Positions 12,641 through 24,292 of a stretch of 64,000 nt of DNA are shown here, piece by piece. Positions within the stretch are counted from its first letter, which is position 1; every line of letters begins with the position of its first letter. Both the position numbers and the translations under genes were made by a program. The notes beneath the pieces are model-generated. The model had not been told where the DNA came from. It did not search any database and saw only the letters and a list, made by a program, of their open reading frames with translations. This stretch comes from Mucor racemosus (Eukaryota > Mucoromycota > Mucoromycetes > Mucorales > Mucoraceae). The stretch is taken from NCBI GenBank assembly GCA_027405735.1, contig JAPEHQ010000010.1:1054001-1118000 (forward strand), given 5' to 3'.

Positions 12641-12949
12641 GTCAGTCGTGTGTAATAATATACTTAGATCTTGCGTACTTTCAAAATCCAAACTGTTCGA
12701 GTTTTAGAATCATTTTTTTAAAGGAAATAGGTGAAAATTATGCATAAATTCAACTGTTCCTGAGCTTGAAATGCGAAGCAGATTCTGACCCAACAGTATG
12801 TTTTTGGTTCAAAACTGATCTACACGAAATAACAATAAAAAAACATCCGTTGTACTAAATTCTGCGGATTAGCATCTCCATTGAGAGCGTTTACTTGTAA
12901 TGGTAACTACATTTTTGGTCGCGAAAATTACAAAAGGTTTCTTTTTATT

Positions 12950-13625
12950 TTATATCCGAAATTTTTATCCATTAAATGCTTAATGCCAGACTGTAAGTGC
13001 ACTGACCTAACATTGACCTACAATTGATTGTAAAATCTAAGCCCAATAATTGAAATATTTATTTTTCATGTTCACAAAATAGATTTAGTTATAGGTTACA
13101 CTGCATCTTTTGTTTCAGCGAAAAATATTGATTTTTCGTTGAGATAATCAAAATAAGAGTTCACATCACAGCCTACAGCCTATGGTAACTGAATCCCAAA
13201 ATCAATCTGTTGTCATTACGGAAAAAATGTGTAAAATGAGGTATAAACTACACTTTTTCTAAACAAAATTGGTATGACATTCGTTTCAAAAACTGTTTTA
13301 AATTAAGATATTATTGGACAAGTATAGCTTTATACCAATTTTATATAAAGATATAAAGAATTGCAAATTTTTAAAATCGCTAGTTTCACATTTTTCCCGT
13401 AATGTGTTGTTAAATCGACCAGAAAACGATTCAAAAAACAAAATCGTTTAATAGCTCAAGAACTGCAAAATATGTTGAATTAACGTATTAAATGGTTTTT
13501 GTACAGCTTTGGATTCTGCATTCATTTAAATAAAATCTGGACAAACATTTTTTATTAAATTTTGCGTGCCAAGTCTCTTATACTATGGTATATATCTAAG
13601 TTTTAAATAAAAATGCGTTTTTTTT
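12950..13625 (+). repeat. A-family repeat, copy 2 (partial)
   Basis: Matches the 5' part of the A-family copies at 5395-6657 and 17290-18640: the CTAACATTGACC block, AAAAATATTGATTTTTCGT, the AAAACGATTCAAAAAACAAAATCGTT(T)AATAGCTC region (about 13425-13460) and the TTTTTATTAAATTTTGCGT block near 13550. The 3' half of the family is absent here. Confidence 0.6.
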
Positions 13626-14303
13626 TTTACTTTTCTTATATTTAACCACGTACGGTCTGAAAATTCAGACTTTATAGCGGACATTTTCGGGGCTCATTTC
13701 ATCCTTACCAACACTCATGATTTTCATTAAAAAACAGAAAAATCAAATTTTGATACCAAAATCAACGTTTAAATATACTACATTGTGAGAGAAAATTGTA
13801 GCTATAACTAATACACATTTTATAAGAGCTTAACATTAAATGTTAAGTAATGAAAGTTTGTACTTTTGTCCCAAAAACGGTTTTTTGGTTAAAGGATTTT
13901 CATGTAATATTTTGCAATAAAAATGTTTGTTATTTTTTATTGAGCAAATAGAGCACTAAATTCTGCATATGTGTATATTTTTTGTTTTTATAATTGGTAG
14001 TATAATTAACTCTAGATTTGCAAAACCAGAAAAAAAAATTAAAAAATGTCAAAATTGATGATCTGGAGAAGAATAATTTTCTAAATTTATATTCCGCTTA
14101 TAAGCCTTGTAAGCCTTAAAAATAAGAGATTTTATAATACTTGAGAACTTTTTCAAGGATTTATGATGCTGTATCCACTTGATTCAAACTTATTGCTTTA
14201 AATCTTTATACATGTTATTATTGTGCGGTAGTTCATTTGATGATAATATAGTTTTACTTTATAATTATTGCGCTAGAGGTGATCACATTGAGTTTTAATG
14301 TTA

Positions 14304-14412
14304 CCTCTCCAATATCATAAACATAAACATAAACATGGCCATCACTGGAACCTATTGCCACCTTTTTGTCGTCTGTATCCCAAGCCGGTTTATTCAATGC
14401 TTTACCAGAACC
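14304..14412 (-). pseudogene. WD40-repeat gene fragment
   Basis: The minus strand reads LNKPAWDTDDKKVAIGSSDGH then VYVYVYDIGE, ending at a GTAACA donor-like site. This is one WD40 blade with its W, GS and H-V-Y-V-YD positions, and resembles the late repeats of spliceosomal U5 40-kDa-type WD proteins. VY is triplicated at DNA level (ATGTTT repeats). No flanking blades are recoverable: an upstream piece (FDANTEERF) is followed by a stop unless spliced. I read it as a fragment of a broken gene. Confidence 0.45.
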
Positions 14413-15969
14413 AATTTAAGTACTTACAAATCGTTCCTCGGTATTTGCATCAAATTCTATAAACTAAATTAACTGGTTCCTCCATTTACAGTAGTATCAG
14501 ACGTATCATCAGCACGCCTTATGATAAATGTCAATCTAAAGTTAAAACTATCACACTGTCGTCATTGTTATACAGTAAGCAATAAAAAAAAGCTTGATTT
14601 TTACTAATAAAGCATCTAAATAAAAAAACAAGATGATACTAATAGCATATGGTGAGTATTTAAGATCTAAGTAACTTTGATGAAGTATGCTTTTAAACCC
14701 TTTTAAAAATCCTGAAGCAAACACAACGTCTTGGTCCTGTAATTTCTATCCATCAAAATGTTGCGGTTTTCACTACACAATGAATGCACCTTTTATCTAT
14801 CTTGTTGACCTTGATATAAATTGTTGGATATTAGCTTTTTACCAGTTTTATTTTCTCCAATTTATTAATATCCAGTTATATTGAAGGATGATTTGCAGCA
14901 CCACTGCCAAAAAAAAAAGAATGAATGCCTCAAGAGCTTTCTGCATATCAAATTATGTGATCTAGTAGCAATTATTGCACTTAATTATAATTTTTGAACT
15001 TATTGATGTTATAATTAACATTATTAGTACTTTAATTCAAAAAAAGTAGGCTTTGCTTTATACATTTACATTCATCCATTCAATAAATGACATTGCATTT
15101 ATTATCCGTTATATCAATCAACCGACTTCATCTTGATTTGATACATTTGGCAATTAAATGCTTAAATTACACTTGAGCCACCATGCATCGCCACAAAAAA
15201 TCTCGTACAGGTCAACGAAGTATCATAATTTGGATCATTTTTTGTGTTCATAGATCTGAGCTCTCTCTCATATGCATAGATCTCTGCACAGACCATATCT
15301 CTATCTGTTCAATTTAACGAAAATACATTGAACGTCAACATCGTACTTGATAAGACGTCTTACTTTACTGCGAGTCGATACAACTAATTTAATGCTAGTT
15401 TAGAATTAACAGTTAAATCTGGTAAATTTGAGATTAGATGACCCCTATTAATAGTTTTGCATAACATGAGCTAATAATGGTAGACCGTTATTATAGACAC
15501 TCTAATCAAGGATTGGTGAATTAACCCCAATGGACGAACGAGTTGATTAGCAGTATAAACGAAATATTAAAATCAAATATAGCAACTGAAAAAGAGCAAG
15601 AGTGTCGTATATTTTCAGGATTGATAAATAGTACTTAAAAAAAGAATACAATTATAAAAGAATGAGTAATTAATCAGTTCTTCAACTGTATAATAAAAAC
15701 AAGATATCGTTTATTTAGATATAAAAGTATGACCTTTTATATTGATTTGACATTGAGATTCTGAGATGTAATTTAAGGCACTATTGAACCATTAGATCTG
15801 TTTGATAGTAATCTATGGATTGAAATGGATCAATCATAATTTAACCGATCTTGCAGAGCTTGTGAGTTGTCTTGTTTCAATGCTGCGCTAAATGTGCTTC
15901 TTGGATGTTGATTTGTTAGCTACTTGATTTATTAACCGCTGGGATGAAATAGTATGGTGTCATAATTGA

Positions 15970-16085
15970 GGTCCAAGCGTTCTTGGTAATTACTGGATTA
16001 AACTTGATACGCTAGGAGTTTCTTATATCCGATATCACGACTTGCACTTCAATACATGTCGTAGTCAATAGATTGTAAGATGTGT
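15970..16085 (+). repeat. Repeat copy corresponding to an empty LTR insertion site
   Basis: This block matches the sequence on both sides of the solo LTR at 39276-39707/46178-46298. Left flank: AAGCGTTCTTG ... GAGTTTCTTAT. Right flank: ATCCGATATC ... CATGTCGTAGTCAA. Here the two flanks are continuous, with a single CTTAT where the other locus has CTTAT on each side of the LTR. Confidence 0.65.
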
Positions 16086-17289
16086 TGATACTGTAGAAGG
16101 TGATAATGTATGATACTAGTAGGTGGAATACAACAAAGAGACAATAAATCATGTAATTTAGCATAATTGAATTGTTTCAAGCTTTTTGAACTGAATACAC
16201 CTTTACTTTTTGCCTATAAAAATTGATTTATTAGTAAAATTAATTAACAAGTAATTATTATGGTGTACCTGTGATAATTAGTAGAGTGCTATACAAGACA
16301 ACATCTTGTTTTTCTTTTCTTTGTCGTTGACCACTAAATAGAAATAAATGCTTTTTAGAAACTAAATAGACTAACATGAGTTTATTCATTCATTCAAATC
16401 AAGTCAATACTATACATACTTTTATAATCACCAATTTTTCAGCAGATAAATATCGATTTTAGACCAAAATCATTGATTATAACGTAGATAATGAAACAAA
16501 ATGATTAAGTTCTGGATGCTTTTTTTGTTCGAAAATTAATATCATAACGCGCCCTAACATTAACAGTTAATAATTCATTTCCAAATAAACCATAGGAAAA
16601 ACATGTACTTGCACCTGCTACTTGATTTTAATTTATAAAAAATATTGGTATTTTTGTTGTAGTTTTAAACATAAATAAAAGAGCCGAGGAAAGAGTGGGG
16701 AAGAAAAAAGAGACATAATTCTAAATCAATCGATTTTGTGTGTCATAAACAGAAATTTACAGATGCATAAATATTTTTAGCGTTGCCAAACAGGTTGTTG
16801 TCGTTATTCCCATTTGGTCTCTGAAAGAAAAACATGCGCAGAACTGTTTCAAACCTCAAATTTTAAATTGATATATCTCGTCCATAAGGCAATTCTGTTG
16901 AATCAGAGTAACTCACATCATCTGCTTTAAACCATTCAAATTATCTTCGTCGTTAATTATGTTATGATTGATATATTTTAGTAAATTGACTAAAAAATCT
17001 TGACCTCATTGCTTTGTTTATCTGGGCTACCTGATCTGCACAATATTTTTTATTCTGCCCATCTGTGCAAATCATTATGCTCATGGGAAGCATAGTTTGG
17101 CCGTAATGTTCTTTATTTTTTATCTTTCATTGTAAGTCTAGATCATCAGAACTTAGCTTATTATTATGTGATTATCAGAGTAATTATTTACAGTGTTCAT
17201 ATGACACATATGCTAAATATGTTAAGACATAGTTTATTGTCATATTTAAAGTACGGTTTCAGGTACATTCATGTATGCAAATACAGCAA

Positions 17290-18640
17290 AAAATAAGTTT
17301 CAGATGATTTTCATAAAATTTCGTCCAACATTGAGTCGAATTACGTCAAGTCTTCAAAGAAGATGTACCTTCCCTTTCTAAGTCATCAATATCTGTCCAA
17401 AAATAAAAGAGTTAATACCAACAAGCTAAGTGCACTAGCCTAACATTGATCTAAAATCGACTTAAAATCGACCTAAAATCAATTGTAAAAATTAAGCACC
17501 TAGGTTGAGATGTTAATTTTTTTGTATTTACAAGGTAGATCATCTATTTGAAATATGTTCTACATTTTTTGTTTCAGCGAAAAATATTGATTTTTCGTCG
17601 AGATAATCAAAAAACAGTTCACATTACAGCTTACATCCTATGATGGTTGAGTTTCAAATTTTATTATCCAAATCGAACGAAAAATGTTATAAAAACAGGA
17701 TTATTTAATAGCCCAAGAACTGCAAGGTAAGTAGACCTAGTGCATTAAATGATTCTTGTACAGTTTTGGATTCTGTATCCACCTAAATATAATTTAGACA
17801 TATGTTTTACATTAAATTTTGCGTAAAATGCAACTACAATTTTGGAGGTTTTTTGAAGATACATATCATTTTTTAGAAGCATATTTTAAATATAAATTAT
17901 GAAGATGATACACAGCAAAATTATCTATCGATCGAGCCATTGCTGAATCTTCTAGTTGCATTTTTCGTAGAGAAAACGAAATTTTTGTCAATTTTTTTTC
18001 AAATTCAGAATTTGGGATGAGGGTATACAAGGAGAAAATGGAAACTAGAAATGGATATACCTTTTTGTACACATTTTTGAGGATATCTCCACGAAAAATC
18101 CATATTTTGAAAAAAACTAAGTTGGATCCGAGAGAGCTCAGCGAGGTTGATGATACGAATGTAAAAAAAAATACTGTTCAATTTAATGAATATTTTGAAA
18201 TCCACTACAAAAATGTCAAAAAAATGAAAAAAAATAAAAGTGTTCAGACCTTTTCCATATTGAAATATGTTATAGAATGCTTTAAAACAAGTAAGGTTCA
18301 TTATTAGAAAGTATTAATATAGCTTAGTTTTTTGCAGAGATATCAAGGCTCAAATATTTACTTTCTAGTAGTAAATTAGCGATAAAAATCTGAAATATTA
18401 GCACTAAAAGAATTATACTAACTGCTAAAAATAGGATATTTTTATATACGTAATTTTGGATTAAAGCTAAGTATCCCAGGTACATTATCATATAATTTTT
18501 ACTTGGTGTTATTTGGTGGGAAAAAAAGTTGAGTAGGGATGAAAAGTCGAACCTGGTTTTCAAGGAAAAAGCAACGAATTTTACCTGTTTTTGAGACTTT
18601 CGTGAGGTATAAAATAAATTTAGGAATAGGTAATAAAATA
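17290..18640 (+). repeat. A-family repeat, copy 3
   Basis: The most complete companion of 5395-6657, collinear from the TTCAGATGATTTTCA region to the terminal GGGATGAAAAGTCGA at about 18536 and probably a little beyond. Differences are scattered substitutions and small indels, so the two copies are old relative to the LTR elements in this window. No conserved open frame is shared. Confidence 0.62.
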
Positions 18641-18990
18641 CGAACAATTCACATATATCTAGCAGTATCTAAGGTATATCCTAAAAACTGTTGATATGAA
18701 ATTGATTATAGAAAATAGGGTGTTAGGTTGTGTCAAGAGTAAAAGAATGTTATGTAATATACAACACTAAAATCGGGTCAGATCAGAAAAGAGTTTTTTT
18801 AGGAAATTGCAATTTTACCAACAACAGGAAAAGCTTTTCGTATTGTCTCTGCTGCCATCTATTAATACTATATATAAACTCTTATCCCGACTAATTCGCA
18901 TTAAAATGTTTTGCTAACAGAATTTATTATTGATAGTATTCAAGTTTATTATTAAGATATATATATATATATATTATTGTTATTATTAAT

Positions 18991-21900
18991 TTAAAAAGGA
19001 TCTAACATGAAATTATACACCTGTCCCGCTGAATGAGCAACTCTTTGTGCGCAACGTGTAGATGATGAAAATGTATACAAGTTCGATAACAAGGTTGAGA
19101 TGCGAGTAGGGAGCAAAGAAGCAGCCCAAACGACATCGACGGGAATAAAATCCTTGAGTGGTATTCTTACATTTTTGTTTGAAGCAAAAGCAGCATTACG
19201 GTGTTTTTGTTTGAATAATTGTACAACATGTTTATGGCCAGCTTCTATAGCCAAACGCTCTGCAGTCTTTCCTACACTATTTACAATTTTTAAATTGCTT
19301 GTATCAATCAACAATCTTACAATCTCAATTTTGCCAGACCAGCTTGCGAAATGAAGAGCGGTGAATCCATTTTTATCAACTTGATCGACATTACATTTGA
19401 GTTTCACTAATGTTTCTACCAAACTGGTATAACCGCAAAGTGTGGCAAGATGTAGTAAACTATGCTGATTGACGTTGGTCAGAGTCAAATAATCATAGTT
19501 ACAGGGAATGCATTGAATGGCTAGTAAACTAGCAGTGACAGTTTGTTCTAAATGTGAAAGAAATAATTTACGTGCATTGTCATACACTGCTGTAGCTGCC
19601 ATCGTGGTCATTTTCTTATATTGGGATTGCTGTTGTTGTTGTTGCTGTGGGGAATCTTTAGCTTGAGAATTATCACCTTGCACAATACGCATGGCAATTT
19701 GTCTAGCGTCTTCTACTTTGCCCATTGTTTTGAGTCCAACTACTTGCAATGCCAACTCCATAAGCGCACGATCACTTTCGTCAAAATATGTAAACAATAC
19801 AACATCCTGACCTTCCAACATCAAAGGATGTTCCTTGAACGATACAACAACAGGACCTGCAGTTGCTGCAGGTGGCAATATACATAAAAGTGTATTGGCA
19901 CTCCAGCAATGAGTTGGAGTAGCTGGATTTTCACCAAATAGACATGTTAATCCTTCGTAAAAATTGCTTCCTAATACTGTCACTTCAGCACCACCATAAA
20001 TAGGGCCTTCTGATGGAATAAGTCGATGCAAACGTGGTAGATTGCTTTTACCACCTTCTAATGCATTTCGCTCGGATAGTTTAGCGTAAACATTATTTTG
20101 GTATTGTTGTTGATGCTGTTGTGGGGGCGGTTGTTGTGCTTGGGAAATGCAATTGCCAATAACAGTAGCTCTTCTTCGGTTCATTGATTGTATAGGATTT
20201 TGTGTAAATTGGTTTAAAATTTGTTGTTGTTGTTGTTGTTGTTGTTGTTGATGATGATGTTGCTGATCTGGATGTATTAATGCCAATGGTTGATGCGTTA
20301 TTTGTGGCATATGAGATATTTGTGGCTGAGAGTGTTGTGGCTGTTGATGTTGTGAAGACAACAAGTTGAGATCGTTAGAGTTGAGGAAATCAAACAATTC
20401 ACCTTGTTGTTGTTGTTGTTGATGGTGCTGCTGTTGTTGTTGTTGTTGTTGGTGATGATGATGATCATACTGTTGCTGTTGAGGTCGTAGTTGGGAAATG
20501 AAATGATCTTGATTATCTTCAGCTAATGGATGTTGCTTGTTATCATTTATAAATTGATGATGATTAGATATATTAGAAGTTGTAGGGATAATGATGGTAG
20601 ATGAGGTGCTTGTGGATGTAAGTAAATTATTGTTATTGTTGTTGTTATTAGTTGTTGTTGTTGTAGATATAGTTGGAACATCAGGCTTTGGTGAATGTTC
20701 AGGTATATCATCCATTTGAGAAGATGGTGTAGCTGGTGTTGATGCAATAGGACTGGAAACTCCAGAATCGGTTTCAATTTCTGCTTTTCTTCTTGACGTT
20801 GATGGTGCATCACTCTCAGTCGCAGAAGCATCCATATCTGTACGAGTTCTCTTTCTAGCGGCTGCTTGTTGCATTTTGGAGCTTTTATGATCGTCAGTTA
20901 TCATAATTGGGGGTGAACGGCCTGTAGCAATCACATGATTCAAATTATCTTTCACGGTAAAAACGATTCTAAAAAATGGGGGTTGGTATTTACAGGAATA
21001 AACATGTGAAGAGATTGAAATACTTTACCTAAAGCCAATTTTTTCACTATGATGGCGACAATAACAGGTTACTCTTGTAGGCAATGTTGCTTCACCGTTA
21101 TTGAATTCAACGTATTCATTACAATTGAATAGCAATATTCTTCTTCTTTCCTCTGTCATGATAGTTTCATCATTCAAGTCAGGCAAATCATTAGCAAATA
21201 ATGCAGCAAGTTTGGCCGCACCACCCTCTTTATTTGCAGCACGAGCAACCTTATTGTCACGTTTTCTTTTTAACCGTTTACGCTATAAATAAAAAGAATT
21301 AGCTTTTTTTCAAGATACAGTAATTTTGATTATATATATTATACCTCTCGGTGAACACAGCTTGTACACATGATGATTTCATTATCTAACTGACCATCAC
21401 AAACAACAGCGGCCTCTAGTATCAATACTTGATTATCTGTAAGCGATGCCTTTTCATCTGTGCCATACTTTTGATTTTTGCGTTTTAATTTGTCCTTGGC
21501 AACAAGATGTTCAGGTAATTTAATATGTGACCAATTGGTGGCTAATTCTCCAGTAGTATCTACTAATTGCAGACAGATTTTAATTTGTGTTTCTACTCTA
21601 GATTTTGCACCTGTATGAGGTAAACCTAATACTCGAATATGCCATGGACTATCATTTCTGATACTAGGTTATTCAGGGTAAGGTTAAGGTTAGGATCTAA
21701 TTTATATAAACATTTATAAAAACTTACATTGGAGAGGATATGAAATTAACATCAGTTTCTTCTTCTACTTCTCCAGGGCCAAGTAAACTTTGTCTAATAC
21801 ATAATATTCAATATTTTTCTTGTGATGATTGTGTTTTATAACTTAATTTACCCAGGAAGTGATGTTTGAGCCAAGAAGTCTTCAAAATTCAAACAATTTC

Positions 21901-22372
21901 TGGCCAAGATAGGAATGGCATGTAATAAAGGGTTTGTGAAAACCTAATTTCCATGTTAGGATGATACATGTAAATTTGATGATTCAAAACTTACATGTAA
22001 CAATGATGAATGTCCAGTTTCTTTAGCTTTTTGTTTGCCCTTCTTTGTGGGTTCTGCTGGTTTCGCAAATCCCTGCTGTTCTTCCTGCTTAACCTTATTG
22101 TCATGTTGTTGTTGTTGAGCATTTAATATCTGATTAGGATCGATACCCAACTGTGTATTTGAAGAAGAAGAAGCCTGTTGTTGTTCAAATGACAAATGTT
22201 GATTATTATATTCAGCAACCTGATTTAGAAATAAATCCATAGCTTGATCATCGTTATTATTGTTGTTGTTGTTGTTGTTATTAGAAGATAAAAGAGATAA
22301 ATCATTATCAACTCCTAGTGAGTGCGTCGAAGAAGAAGAGTTTTTTTCATTTGTTTCCAGTGGAGGAGACAT
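18991..22372 (-). CDS. MGA2: Mga2/Spt23-like transcription factor (IPT/TIG plus ankyrin)
   Basis: Six exons (21995-22372, 21852-21943, 21728-21793, 21345-21657, 21029-21282, 18991-20968) give an in-phase protein of 1026 residues. The N-terminus is Asn/Gln-rich. Residues of about 180-370 carry the Mga2/Spt23 homology region (SPWHIRVLGLPHTGAKSRVE, CRHHSEKIGFRIVFT). A long polyQ/polyN/His linker follows, then an IPT/TIG domain (IPSEGPIYGGAEVTVLGSNF) and ankyrin repeats (HSLLHLATLCGYTSLVETLV, NGFTALHFASWSGKIEIVRL). In yeast this family senses membrane lipid saturation and is released from the ER by proteasomal processing to activate desaturase genes. Here the C-terminus (ending FMLDPF) has no clear transmembrane helix, so ER anchoring is not supported by what I see. 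The identification to family is firm; the mode of regulation is not. Confidence 0.87.
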
Positions 22373-22545
22373 TTTATTATATGTTTGATTAAAAAAATGA
22401 AGAAAAGAAAAGGGAAAAAAAAAAAAAAAAAAAAAAGAAGATTGAATGGTTCATCTCTTTCGGTTAAAATATCACTGGCTTTCAACAAAGGATGATTTTG
22501 TACGTCATGAACAAGGGAAAGAAATTTTTATTAAAACGAAAAAAA

Positions 22546-23753
22546 TTAAGTGCTTCTAGCAAACTCGACTCTTAAAATAAGGTTATCATAACCATAACCA
22601 TTGATAGCTTGTTGAGCTCTTTCAGCATGTTCGCGATCATTGAAAGAAACAAAAGCGAAACCCTTACAAAGGTTGGTATCACGATCACGAGCCAAGTAAA
22701 CACGGGCGATACTACCGAAACGGTTAAAGAGATCGTATATATCATTGTCAGTAACATCTTCAGACAAGTTGGTAACACGGAGAGTAGCAGAATCATCACG
22801 CTTTTGATCGCCACGCATAGATTCACCAGCACCTTGAGCCTTGTTACGAAGATGAGGAGGTGTGTATTTGTTGGGTCCTGAACCGCTTTCAGATGTAGCA
22901 GTAGTATCGGCTCCATCAAGTTTAACGGCTTCAATTGTAGAAGCAATTTCATCCAAAGGTTGCATTGTATCCTTGTAAGGACATTTACTTGTGAAATGCT
23001 CTCCCTTACAAATACGACATGCGATGTTCTTGGTCTTGAGTTGGCTTTGAATCTTATCTTTAGCTTCTTCTTCTGCTACAGTATCAACGTTCTATTCATT
23101 TGTAACATTAATACATGTTTATCAATGCATAAATATCACCTATGTCTCTCTTTCTTTTTCTTATTTTTTTTACCTTGCCAGTATTTGATCCTAATTTCAA
23201 AGGAATATTCTCACCGATGGTAGTAGTAGAGAGATCAGGGCCAGCCTTCTTACCCTTTTCCTCTCCAAACTTGGCCCATTTTTTACGTTGAGCAACGGCT
23301 TTGTTAACATGTTCAGTTACAAGCTTAGCACGAAGCTTACGAGTAACCTAAACCATTTAAATCATTGAATTCATTAATATCATCTAAAATCTCGAGTTTT
23401 TCTATACAATAATCGAACCTTGACTTTCTTGCCGTCTTCGTTTTCTCTGAATTCAATGATAACCTTGTTACCATCTTCGTCAGTGTACATTTGAGGTTGG
23501 AAGGAATCTAATTTCATATTATTAATATGTTGTTGAATATTCAATCGCTAATGTTGAGAATCTGTCGCCACATTCATTGTTGTGATTTATTACCTTCTTC
23601 ATCCTCATATTCATCAGCCCAAGAAGCTTTTGCTGGAGCACTACAAATATTGATTGATAAATCGTTAATATTTCATTCCATGTCGTGTTGAAAAATGCAA
23701 ATGATCTATAAGTTTAATCAAGGATAAATAACATACGCAGTATCAACAGCCAT
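22546..23753 (-). CDS. TIF35: Translation initiation factor eIF3 subunit g
   Basis: The ATG is at 23753 (MAVDTA) and the stop at 22546. Exons joined by GT-AG introns give the eIF3g layout: an N-terminal SWADEYEDEE motif, the conserved charged region (RKKWAKFGEEKGKKAGPD, then a TTTIGENIPLKL segment), a CCHC zinc finger (CRICKGEHFTSKC), a Thr/Ser-rich linker with NKYTPPHLRN, and a C-terminal RRM (LRVTNLSEDV for RNP2, then CKGFAFVSF for RNP1) ending VEFARST. eIF3g promotes scanning and reinitiation by the 43S complex in the cytosol. Length and all landmarks are normal. It is divergent from the deubiquitinase gene, with 539 bases between start codons. Confidence 0.95.
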
Positions 23754-24060
23754 TATATATAATTATATTATTAAGAAAAAGTTAAAGAAGGGTCGAAAAC
23801 TCAAGTTAGGTACTGAATTCAAGTATCCTGTGTCAATATTTTTTTTTCCATCTCAATAAGCCACTTGTTTGAAAGGGCTCTTCAACATTCCATCAAGTCA
23901 CATTGGGGTTGAAAAACTGAATACATCTCTAATTTAAGGTTCAATTGAGTGCTGTGCCATGGGAACATCATGTCCGTTTTGAGATATATGTTAGGGATAG
24001 ATGTTTGTAGTTATTTTTATCAAGAATTCAAGCAGAAACCCGTTCCTGATCTGGCAAACT

Positions 24061-24105
24061 GTTGCCTAGCAACTAATATTTACTTTCTTTGGTTGCCATG
24101 GTGAG
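24061..24105. promoter_or_regulatory. Pair of RFX-type X-boxes in a divergent promoter
   Basis: GTTGCCTAGCAAC at 24061-24073 is a near-perfect inverted-repeat X-box of the RFX/Crt1 family (consensus half-sites GTTGCC and GGCAAC). A second, weaker site, GTTGCCATGGTGAG, starts at 24092. Both lie between the start codons of eIF3g and the deubiquitinase. In yeast, Crt1/Rfx1 represses DNA-damage genes through X-boxes. Function here is inference. Confidence 0.45.
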
Positions 24106-24292
24106 ATACTCCGCTTTCGGCTACTCAAATGACGTTGCTTGAGCACCGAGAGCAATAAATGGTGCTTTGCCGCGTTTTAGGTTACCATTATCGCTTTCTC
24201 TTTCTATTTTTATAAATAAATCTACAGAATAAAAACAAACAAGCAAAAACTATATACAAGCAAAAAAAAAATAGATATATTATATAATCAAC

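Larger units (their letters stand above)
12650..18990. other. Gene desert with repeat fragments
   Basis: No intact gene is visible over more than 6 kb apart from the entries listed separately (A-family copies 2 and 3, a WD40 fragment, and a repeat at about 15970-16085). The rest is AT-rich with short meaningless frames. An (AT)n tract at about 18957-18975 lies just beyond the 3' end of the Mga2-like gene. Confidence 0.55.

Noticed and set aside
22414..22440. Poly(A) tract upstream of the Mga2-like gene as a LINE tail
   Set aside because: No LINE-like sequence or target duplication adjoins it; it is a simple homopolymer in a promoter region, as also seen near 9925 and 56970.
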